Part shown: positions 50,126 to 60,000 of the stretch, piece after piece
How positions within the stretch are numbered: position 1 is the first letter of the stretch
Layout of the letters: each line of letters begins with the position of its first letter
Assembly: GCF_910592395.1 (NCBI RefSeq)
Contig: NC_088308.1
Coordinates: 3,784,001-3,844,000, forward strand
Origin: Lineus longissimus
Taxonomy: Eukaryota; Nemertea; Pilidiophora; Heteronemertea; Lineidae
DNA: 60,000 bases
Direction of reading: 5' to 3'
Notes under the pieces: generated by a model
Told to the model about the DNA's origin: nothing
Seen by the model: the letters and a program-made list of their open reading frames with translations, nothing else
Database searches by the model: none
Translations under genes and position numbers: made by a program

Positions 50126-50720
50126 AAAATCCAAAAACCTTAAAAATGTGATTATTCCTTAACTTCTTGCCCGATTGCCACCAATTTGATATCATGGGTA
50201 CATCTAACCACCATACAGTATATGTCACACAGGTTTTTAATTTGACCTTCTTGTCAAGGTCACAGAGGTCAAATGGCGTAAATTCGCCGTCAGGCCGTAA
50301 CTATGGCACGTTTCTTAACTGCAATGACTATTGATCACAAATTAAGTACACATGTACCCCTTGGTCAGGTGATCTCAGGTACCGAAGTTTGGTGCGATCT
50401 GATTTGTCGTTTGGCCTCCAGGGAGGGGGCCAAATCCTAAATTCTTCAAAATGCCATTATTCCTAGTAATGACTTGCCCGATTGGTACCAATTTTATATC
50501 ATAGGTACATCTAATTCTAACAACCATTCAATGTGTCACCCGGGTCTTCTTTGATTTGACCTACTTTTCAAGGTCACAGAGGTCGAATGTACTGTAAATT
50601 GGCCATTTTGGGGAAATTGTAATTGCTTGGACCTACATCAAACCTAACACTACATGACACAAGACCATGCTCTTTGTCCATCTTTCCTCCACATGAGGTG
50701 AGCACAATGGCCCTGGCCAT

Positions 50721-53700
50721 TTCATAAACTAAATGATGAGTTAGACAGAAATGATAACGAATGATGTATGGAATCTCAATGAATCTCAAGTACAAGTAAG
50801 TAGGTTGTTAGTAAATTGCCCAACAAGATACAGATACAAGAAACTGGTTACAAGTATGCTATGTGGTACTCAATGGGTAGGTACTTTGGTCGGGACTACA
50901 ATGTCATTGTAGAAGACCAGTAGATAAATATATTTTTGTGGTCACGAGAACATTGTAAACAAGAACTTCAGAATCGGGCTCTGGATGGGATGGGATGGGG
51001 GGGATATGGTCACAACAGCATGTTACAAGTAGCTTCTTGCTAACAGATTCTGCTGTCTGGTCATTGCAGCCTCAGAACCACAACTTCATTCTTGCCAATG
51101 ATAATGTTGCTGTATCCTTTGGCATGTTTTTACCCATCTTTATACAAGTTACATACAGTTATGGTTGGTATTGTAACTGCGTAAACAGGCCTGAAGGAAC
51201 CTGAACCAGTATTGATCTCTCAAAGGTGATGTCTAATCCTCTCTAAGATATACCATTAGATGTTGTATTCCCAACTCACTGACTGGATGGATGGGGCTTG
51301 CCTGGTGGTAGGCATTCCTGTAGAACTTGCCCTTTTGTCAAAGGAGGCTTAGCTATGGTCATATCTCATGTCATGCAGACTGACTAGCTGGAGTTTGACC
51401 AATATGGGGCAGAGAACTTTGTGATGGTAAAGCCAGATGATAAGTGTTTCATCATGTAGTTGCCGCACAGCTAATGAGCAATCTGTTCTAATTGAAATTC
51501 ATAGTGTCTTCAGAAGGAAAACTTGCCACAAATTTGTGTCCTTCACAAGTAACTTGCAGATAGATATGGTTCATGTATAGTTCATAGATTTGAATTCATA
51601 ACTATTTCGCATTATGCCCTGGGCCATTTTGGTTTGTTCCCGCACAATGCTCGGTTGAATCATCATCAACTCTAAAACTGGGTGAATGAATTATTCAAAG
51701 TTAGACCCTGGGTACTCTGAAACAACCTGGAGATTTAGTTACCAGCATAAATGGGGTGCTTGAGGTACGTGTTTCGATGAATCTGAATCTCTGCATGCTC
51801 TCAACTGTTGAAAAATGAGACTTGAACAGTTTTTCCCGAAAGGTGGCTTGTGCAGGCATACATAGTTTTCCAAGGGTGTATGGCAATTTTATTTGCAATG
51901 TAAATAGTTAATTCTCTAGTTCCAATTCAAGTTGTTTGAAATAGGTGATGATTTTGTGTGGCATTGTGCAAACAGTATATTCCATGTAAAATCAATATTT
52001 CAAGATTTGTAGGGTAATCGTGCAGGGTCATCCCCCTTTGTCACCAAATATCATGATCAAAGATGGACATGAAATATTGTTTCAAGTACAAAAGTTGAAC
52101 AGTCATCTTGTTGTTATCGTGTTCTTATGTTTAACCCATTGAAATCCTAAAAGTAGTTGTCAAAATGTTGTAGTCAAGCTTTTGCTGATTCTCTGAATAG
52201 TATTGGTGTTGGTAAATGAAAGCCTATACTAAAAGGCATTTCCAAATTCAGAAATGGCATTGTTGACATTCTATCCTTCTTTGTGTATGATTATGTGTCA
52301 CAAAAATCCCCGGAAACAAATTCGAAACAATTGTGTTAGCATTTTCAGTAGGCCTCTATTTCTTTGTACCCTGTGAGCGCCTTTTGTTAGACTTCTAAGT
52401 ATTTCACTTTAGGCAATTGGCTAAACAGATTTATGCTTTGTTCCATTTACTTTATAGTCTAGGATATGTACAAAAATGTGTGTCCCGAAATGCCTTTGAT
52501 AAATAAGCACTATTTGAGGAGCAAAAAGGTTTGACCCTTTGTGGGCTCAGTTGGGCTACTTGTAAGCTTTATACACACTGCTTTCCTTAAGCTGTGTTTA
52601 CTGAAACTGAAATAGTGCTTTGTTGGCCTTGTAATAGTTGTGTCTTCGATGACATCATGCTAGAATCATAATATTTGCTTGCTTCCCCCCTTCATTTCTT
52701 CAAACTTGCTACAATTCAATCAAAGCCATTCTACACATTTCTCAGGTGCCGTTTGTCACAAACGAGACTGATTGGTCGGATTGGAGAGCTTTCTGCCCAA
52801 TCAACATGGCAAGAGGTCAATAGGGCCATTAACAGTCCGTGTGTTCATTAGATTCTCTCCTTGGGTGTTGCTGTTATGGGTTCCAGTCGGACAAGAGGCT
52901 GATTACTTTGACTAATAAGTCCCAAATTAGCAATATTTGTCTGGACGGGAGTTAAATGGTCCTAGCCCATACATACTGGTATCACATTTGCCTTTGTAAA
53001 ATTGTCAGATTTTGATTATGATTGGTTGACATTTGACAAGTATTTCTGAATGCTCTTTTGGGGGTATTTTGGAGATGTTGAATGTGCATACAATTTGTCT
53101 TATCAAATTGTTATTGTTGTTGATAAGGAATTGAGTCATATGTTGATGGGACAGCTGACTCCATTTCAATTATTGATGCCTGTTATTATTCTGAGAAGAT
53201 CTCTACTTGTGGTCTGTTATACAATTTGCAGCCATTAATATGAGAAGCGGGATTGACGTTGGGGTTTGACTTTTGACAGATGCTGTTTTAGGTGGAGTCA
53301 TGCCAATGCCTAGCTAATTGTCACTGTAAAGCAACTCATTGACTGGCTGATTTCTTGTGTGATTAGACTGCTGGGTCAATTTCACAATACCCACTGGTGA
53401 CAAAGCACAACCAGGTAAACACAAATTGGGTTTTTTTAAATAATAATTGACACTTGCTTCAAGTTAGAGGTGAGAAAGTTCAAAGACAGCTTGAGATATG
53501 AAGTGGTCTGTTGTCAGGTGTAAGTATGAAGTACTGATGACACAATTTTGCATTTTGTTGGCAATATTGAAAACGAGAGCACATATCATTGTGTCTATTT
53601 GTTTAATGATTCCGCTAACCTACACATTTCTTCAGTATTAATTCATATTAGCCTAGTGCTCCAAAGTATATGTGAGACTAGACTAGTACAGAAGTTTAGT

Positions 53701-54849
53701 AGGATAATTTTGGAATCACTGGCCAGTATTTGTGTCTTCTATTGTTATGTTTACTTAGCAAATAATATGGCAGTGACGCAAACTATATAATACTATAGGC
53801 TAGGCTATAGGCATAGGCTAGGCTTGAATAGGAGGAATTTCCTTCCAATAAAGGACCTTATTTGACCCTTTGGACATACATGTTGGCCTGCTTCATGGTT
53901 TCTTTGTAAAGTTGATTCATGTGCCCTAGTTATCATGGCCCTTCAATCATCAGGTGGATCTCAAAGGAGGAAACTATCACTTGGTCTCTTGGCACATACT
54001 GGCACGTACAGTTTGAATAGCATAACCTGTTTCCTGATATTTTGATTATGTATATATTTCTATGTTCTTTTATGTGATCAAATGATGCTTTTCGTCCTTC
54101 CTTGATTATGGGGTCAACGAGGGGAGCACCCATTGTTGTTGTTATATCTCATAGGTTATTAGCACATACCTGCGCCTACACACTACACTAGTGACACAAA
54201 ATGTAAAAATAAATGATAATTGTTACAATATGGTCAATTCGTCAGTGATTCGTTAGGCTTGACAGATAACATAATGCATCGATAGGTCTTTATGATGTAA
54301 TATGTCACTCTGCTTTACAGATTTTAACCCACTGTTACCATCTGACCCAAAAATTCCTACCTACATGTAGCTATATGTCTGAGAGTGAATGAGGACGTTC
54401 AGTCTGAGCTCATAGCCTTGTATGTCAAGATGATTTATAAGAGGTCGTTTTCATGAGTTAAATTATTTGTTGACCGGATTAAAGCATTTAGCATTTGGTT
54501 CAGGTCCTTACTGGTATGTAATGCCTGTCTAGTCATTCTCATATTGGGACAAAAACTGTCAAATGTGAAATATCAGATTGGCCGCCTGACCTCCATCTTT
54601 AATTTCAGACCATGTGAATGGAAATTAAGCCTAATCAAAACTTGGGATGAGTGGGAAAACACATGTTGTACAAGAGCAGAGACATCCAGCTGAATCAGAT
54701 TGATTTGTGAAAGATGACCCTGGGATGCCCTTTTGGCATAAAATGTTGAACATCTCCGCTTGTACATGTCTGTACTTTTGTATCAGATCTCTCTATAATA
54801 TTGTCTCTGTAGGGAACCTTTGTATCATTCTGGGGGAAACTATTGTGCT
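50721..54849. other. Non-coding stretch without identified features
   Basis: No convincing exon, RNA or named repeat. A short exon-like open segment lies after an acceptor at about 52745 (VPFVTNETDWSDWRAFCP) but has no partner exons. TAGGCTA/TAGGCTAGGC repeats occur near 53800. Confidence 0.35.
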
Positions 54850-54858
54850 GGTATGAAC

Positions 54859-55801
54859 CAAGGAGGATACCGCGGTGACGTCACGGCTTTTCCAAGATGG
54901 CGCTGCATATTGTAAACAAACTCGAACCACGGCCAAGGGAAAATCAAGTCATCAAAAAAGTTAGATTTTTCGCATCAAATCAGAGTTATTAGTACTTTTC
55001 TGCTATGAAATAAGTCTTCAGACAATAAGCTATCATTTGAATAATGAAAAGTGCTGTTTTGATGGGGAAAAATAGGGTTTTTAAACCAAATAGCCGGGCA
55101 CCGATCTTCCAAAATTAGCGATGGTTTCAAAACAGTCTCCCAGATATGGGGCAATCTCTTCATTATCATAATGGGATTTGGAGTCATGTTTACAGATTTT
55201 ACAAGTTCGAGACCTGTAATACCTAAAACTCGCATAGATCCCCATAGATCCCCTGTATTTGTCGAGTTAGCGCCCCTGTAAGATCATGCATTTTCGGACA
55301 CTAGAACGAAATCTTCCTGCGGATATCGCGGTTTCGGTGATGATTTAAGGAGAAATTGACTGTTCTTAGAGTTGTATGGGACAGAAATGAGTTCATACTT
55401 CATGAATACATGAATATATTATGATATGGGCGGGCTTCTAAGTCAAAACAATAACAAACTCAACTGCATCTCTACTGTAAATTGCGTAGTGCATTGCCTA
55501 GTGTATTTCGTAGTGTATTTTAGCGGAGACATTATTTCCGCACTTTGGCCACGCCAAACGTCTTTTTTATTCGTGGAAGTTAATCTGCTCTGTAAATTTT
55601 ATTTTACACAGGAAGAATCCATACTAGGTATTGCAATATTTCATGTCTATTGGTGTTTTTGTGTACAGGAGCGCACCAGACAGTGAGACGTGGAGATGTG
55701 TTCGGTGCTGGTGCTGTCAGTAGACTGAATCTGATTGGCCATAGCGATCACTAATATGGGTCGGGATCACGTGATGTGACGTCACCGCGGTATCCTCCTT
55801 G
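54859..55801. mobile_element. Non-autonomous DNA transposon, 943 bp, 26-bp TIRs, 9-bp TSD
   Basis: Perfect terminal inverted repeats of 26 bp occupy 54859-54884 and 55776-55801; they begin CAAGGAGGATACC and end in a CRE-like TGACGTCAC. They are flanked by an exact 9-bp direct repeat GGTATGAAC at 54850-54858 and 55802-55810, the target-site duplication. A 9-bp duplication is typical of Mutator-like elements but also seen in other superfamilies, so the class is inferred. Inside there is no long open frame (the longest is about 86 codons), so it cannot encode a transposase and must have been mobilised in trans. The perfect ends and duplication imply a recent insertion. Confidence 0.9.
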
Positions 55802-55810
55802 GGTATGAAC

Positions 55811-58330
55811 CCAATCTAGCGCATTTAGAAACAGAGACAAATGAAGTTGGTCTCAAATCAACTTGGTATCTTAGTCCTTTTCTTATTATGCGCAGGTTCA
55901 TGTAGAAATGAACAGTGGGTGCTGGTCAATGTTACTTTGAAACGGACTGTATTTGCTAAAACAGCTGGATATGAGTTTATACCGGCTGTTGCCTTACAGA
56001 AAATGCTATACATGGGTGGTGCATGGGAAATGAATGCAAGAAATGTCATACATTGACATGTGTGATGTCATATTTTGCATATGTTTCACAAGTTTCGCAT
56101 GAATCGCAATGTATCTCTTTAAAACCACAATCTCGGATAATAGTCAATTTATTTGATGCAAGTTCAATTCAATTCTAGTACATACAGTTATTCAGCAATA
56201 TCTGCATAAATATTATAATAAGCCTATCGATTTTGTGCTTACGATCAGACTAAGAACTGAGTCATTTTAATATCCATTGTTGGATCATGAAAACATAGGC
56301 CTATGTACATGATGTATAGGGATCTACAGTCATAATGCGATTCTGATAGAATTTGCCTTACGGCTTTCTTGTCTTTTCTATGGCGGTGAATTAATATTGG
56401 TCTGCATTCAGGCCGTATCATTGTTTATTCTGGGTCATATTTGATCATGGATATCAGGAAGATTTTATACAAAAAGCTTCCTGCACACTTGTATGCACTA
56501 TCTATATACCTACTTCCATATTGTTGACAATGTTGAGATAGAGCCATAAAACAACCCTTGAAATATCTGTCTCATGACAGGGTTGTCAGGAGTGGTAAAA
56601 TAAGCACCTGCTGGACATCACCTCTAAAATCATGTCCAGATTACTTTCTCGGTAAAGTCTTCACGTCATAGGAGTCACGTTTTCATTAGGTGGAAATAGC
56701 GACTCTGACACATATCATCTTGACACACAAGGCTAAAAGCTGGCAAAGTTTTTAATGAGCTGACTGCAAGGAGTGGATTGAACTTATTGGGGCAAGATGA
56801 CACAGGTTCCTCCTAGGTATCAATTACAAATTACCGAATTTCATCTATAGAGCTTCTCCCACATGTTGTTGACAGTGTGCTGTCAAGTCAGTTTTTGTTA
56901 TGAAGATTCGTGATTAGACTTTTTTGCCTTAAGTGTGCGATTACATGCATAGCAAATTCCTCCATTCTTCTAAACACTATAATACATCTTGCTTTACCCT
57001 TTCAGGGTTCCATTAAATGTATCAACCTTCTGCCAAGTTCTTCTTGGCTATTGTTTGGTTGCTAGGATACTGCAATGGATCAATTTGGACCCAAACCTGG
57101 TCAGAAAACAGGCCAATTTGATCAAGTTTAAATTATGGAATTAATGGCTTTTAATCATTCTATTAAGATCGATCTATGCTCGCTTTATGTTACTTAATTA
57201 ATTTTCATTGTGAACTTGTGACCCTTTTAATCCCAGTCACCTACAAATGTACCAACTTGATATCCCCTTTACTTGTACATGTCCCCTTCAACTTCAAGGC
57301 AAACCCCACGAGTTGAGAAATTGTGCTGTTGTGGAATGAAAATTGCCATGCTGTGAACAGTTTGGTTTATCATGTCACAGACTTTGGAAATTTTGAAAAG
57401 TGTATTGAAATTTGTAATTGATTGTCTGGAGAAAACTTTGAAATCCAAAGATTAAATGTCAATAAAGAAGACAAAGACGAAGATGATGCCCTGCTAGATT
57501 CAAACTGGTGCGTGGTTTCCAATATTGGCGTGTAAACTTTCTTTCTTATTTACCAACAATGGTGATTACGTTTCCACATTGATTGCACCATCGACTCTAT
57601 TCTGATCTTTTTGCCGGCAGCAATTCCTCAAGTTTCGCTTTGAACATAGTTTCTAATCTCTGCTGGTATTGGGTCAGAGTAATATCACTTTCTACGGGAC
57701 GTTGTTCCTTCATCATGTTTCTCCATCAGCCTGCATTTGCTATCGCAGTTTATCGGATTTCACATGATCAAGCTCATTACAATTCCTTGTAAAGTGCAGC
57801 GCTGCTGAAAAATAACGTGCTTTCAAACAGCGAAGATGTTCGGCATCACATTACTTTATCTCGTACTCCTAGGATTTGCAAACGAAAACCACTTCTTTTC
57901 TAAGCGTTTAGTGACAGTTACATATGTTGAAATTGAAACCTTTCAGAATTGTAGTGTGCAGAGAAGACAAAGCAATGGGAGATTGTGACACTGAATATTT
58001 TCATTAATGGTGATGGACGTTTCTTCTGACCAGTATTGTGTATTGACATCAAAGAGAAGAAAGGAAATTGTACACTGGCTGGCAGGCCTGGGTTTCAAAT
58101 TACCCATTCTGATGGAGATCATATCTCCAAACACTTTGCAGTTGGGTAAATCCTTTTAGCGCAAATTGCAACAAGGTGTAAAGATAATGCAAGGGTCATA
58201 TGATTTAGTGGACATTCTCCATTGGATATCATCATCCAATTTACTGCCTTAATCAGCTCTCAAGGCGCAAATTGATTGAGTACTCGTTGCTAATCAGGTG
58301 ATTGCTGCATAAAAATCAGCTATCTTGCGC
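55811..58330. other. Non-coding stretch without identified features
   Basis: An open frame at 55841-56056 starts with a signal-peptide-like run (LVSNQLGILVLFLLCAG), but it is only 71 codons and has no domain or partner exons. Nothing else is supportable. Confidence 0.35.
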
Positions 58331-58344
58331 GAGGGTTTCTTTTC

Positions 58345-58540
58345 TGCGAGTTGCGAGTTTGAAATTGTGAGCTGCGAGTTGAAGTTGCGACTTGTGAGTT
58401 GAAAGTGTGAAGTGCAAGTTGGAACTAGGTTTTCAACTATGTCAGGGCGAATTAACTCGCACTTTCAACTTACAACTCACACTTTCAACTCAAACTCAAA
58501 CTCACATTTCAACTTGCAACTCGCATTTCTAACTCGCAAT
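58345..58540. repeat. Inverted array of TGCGAGTTG-like words
   Basis: The left part (58345-58424) is a chain of variants of TGCGAGTTGAAA on the plus strand (TGCGAGTTGCGAGTTTGAAA, GCTGCGAGTTGAAGTTGCGA and so on). The right part (58454-58540) is the same on the minus strand (AACTCGCACTTTCAACTTAC, AACTTGCAACTCGCATTTCT). The spacer is about 30 bp. The two arrays can pair to form a long imperfect hairpin. Confidence 0.7.
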
Positions 58541-58560
58541 TTGTAATTGCCCTTAAAAAG

Positions 58561-60000
58561 TAACCCCCATCTTACGCAAGGGGTCAATATACCAATCGGC
58601 AAATCTAGTCTTCATATGCAATATTTCTATTCGTATGCATCCATGGTCAGGTAATGAACTCAAAACAACTCTAAAAAAATTAGAAAAAACAACTGCACTC
58701 CAGACAGGTTGATCTGGATTTGCTCAACCTGAGTTATGAAAATACTTCTGCATTATACTTGTGGTAATGCAGCCAATGGCTGTTAGTGTTGATAATATTG
58801 GTGAATTCACATTGGGCATTATTATATGATTTGAGAGTTACCTCCTGGGCCCATTTCATGCTGGAGTAGTATTTATGAATGATTACATTTTTGCACATGC
58901 TAGCTGGTATTATGGCAGCCTAATGGCGTAATTTGCTACTACAACAAAATAAAAAAATTGGCCAGTTTTGTGATTTTTTTTTCAGTAACTGATGTTGGTA
59001 GATTTCATAGAGAATATGAGAAATATCTCCATATAATTTTAAGAGAAAGTGCCATGAATTCGATGGAGGATAGATTATGCGAGTGGGTTGATCGGCACCA
59101 AAGCAACAATTTGAAATCCTTTCCATGTGGGCGAGAAAGTTTATAATCTGACGGAGTTTAGTTAAGCCATATATTTGATACAGGCATAAATCTCTTAATA
59201 GCATGGGTTTAAAGGAAGTGGAACCGATAATGTTACTCAATCCTGCAATTCTGACGAAAGGCTTCATGGATTCCTATGCTTACTTCTTTTGGCTTCCCCT
59301 GATATTTTCAAGAATGAACTATTGCTGATCCGTTGGCCAGACATATCACCCTACTCCAAGTGACCATGTATGCAGCAGTCTTTTTGTCACTCATCGCTGT
59401 GGTTGAATTGTCACAGGTCGAGTGACAAAACTTGCTTGCCTGTTGGCTAAACAGTCAAAAACCTTGAGAGTCATGATTGTACTTTCTCTTCTACTGACTG
59501 TGACAACAAAGAACTGTGGGAATTAGAGATACTGTAAATCATCCCCAACATCTGGATCATTTTCCGAAAAAAATGCCAACATTTTCCATCTGTTGTGTCT
59601 TCTGTGTCTCTCTGTGATAATTTTATCTTCCAGAGTTGTAGTATTAGCAAACATTTCTTTTCATCAGTGGTGTCCCATTTCACTTGATGTCGCAAGACTT
59701 TGAAGAAAAAGTGAGGAAAAAGTCCTATCCTTTGAGCTCCATGCAATCTAAGCAGCAACAAAAAGTACATTTTGCCAGAAAATGTCCAGTCTTTATATAC
59801 TGACCTTATAAAAAAATCGACTGACGGTAAAGAGGTCTTTTTTTATACTTCTTGATACAACAAAGAATTTGTTTTCAAAGTTTCCATTGTCAGAGGATCT
59901 CAATCAGATTGATATTTTTTGTCCATTCAAACAACTACAAAAAAACCCTTGTTTTTCCTTTAGATATTATACTTTATACAACTAAGAATTTCTTTCCATA
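58561..60000. other. Right end of window, no gene identified
   Basis: A possible exon follows a strong acceptor at 58983 (T-run then CAG), with the frame VTDVGRFHREYEKYLHIIL open to 59146, but no donor or partner exon could be fixed. A 99-codon minus-strand frame at 59471-59770 has no recognisable domain. Confidence 0.3.

Larger units (their letters stand above)
49559..50720. repeat. Composite repeat: terminal hairpin, (GTC)24 and three 301-bp tandem units
   Basis: The element opens with a perfect 10-bp hairpin (AGCTCACCTC at 49562-49571 with GAGGTGAGCT at 49578-49587), then CTTATCCCATACCG and a GTCC/GTC-rich tract. Three diverged tandem units follow, marked by GGCACGTTTC at 49703, 50004 and 50305 (period 301 bp). 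Each unit carries TTGGTACACATGTACCC-like, CCACCAGGGGG-like and TCAAGGTCACAGAGGTC words in the same order. The right end shows GAGGTGAGC (50695-50703), matching the left hairpin arm. Repeats beginning TTTTAGCTCACCT are, as I recall, widespread in marine invertebrate genomes. It has no coding capacity. Confidence 0.8.

Noticed and set aside
52745-52812. Thrombospondin-type-1-like exon (NETDWSDWRAFCP)
   Set aside because: Only the Trp spacing resembles the domain; there is no full cysteine pattern and no neighbouring exon.
55841-56056. 71-codon frame with a signal-peptide-like start as a small secreted protein
   Set aside because: The hydrophobic start is convincing alone, but the rest has no cysteine framework, domain or nearby exon; it begins just beyond a transposon insertion.

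Overview
This is a window of animal nuclear DNA: spliced genes with GT-AG introns, long introns, no bacterial operon structure, and many short inverted-repeat and tandem-repeat elements. The abundance of TAGGCCTA-like words and of a repeat that starts with a TTTTAGCTCACCTC hairpin suggests a marine invertebrate, perhaps an ambulacrarian (echinoderm or hemichordate) or a lophotrochozoan. The phylum cannot be settled by reading alone.

Layout. (1) 80-20579, minus strand: an 18-exon gene for an 801-residue coiled-coil protein resembling vertebrate CCDC154. All exon phases join and the total is a whole number of codons. (2) 1936-3357, plus strand: an intronless 473-residue SLC18-type (vesicular amine/acetylcholine transporter-like) MFS protein. 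It sits inside the last intron of the coiled-coil gene on the opposite strand. (3) About 20.65-22.7 kb: a gap of about 2.1 kb between two divergently transcribed genes. (4) 22722-29484, plus strand: a four-exon gene for a 173-residue PDZ protein of the PDLIM/ZASP (ALP-Enigma) type with no LIM domain before the stop. Its long first intron holds a degenerate tRNA-Met-like sequence, an unidentified 96-codon open frame and a fragment of a dispersed repeat. (5) 29.6-33.3 kb: repeats, including a 662-bp fold-back element, a 33-bp minisatellite and a 97-bp tandem duplication. (6) 33363-34243, plus strand: a possible start of a gene for a secreted or membrane protein (signal-peptide exon plus a 30-nt microexon). 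No further exons could be established. (7) 34.6-60 kb: no gene could be supported. This part holds a second fold-back element (35.4-36.0 kb), a composite 301-bp tandem repeat with a (GTC)24 microsatellite (49.56-50.72 kb), a clean 943-bp DNA transposon with 26-bp terminal inverted repeats and a 9-bp target duplication (54.86-55.80 kb), and a GAGTTG-rich inverted array (58.3-58.5 kb).

The genes do not form an obvious pathway. The most notable points are the nested transporter, which lacks one transmembrane aspartate conserved in classical SLC18 amine transporters; the intact transposon; and repeat units that carry near-consensus CTCF core motifs. No clearly new biological system was found.
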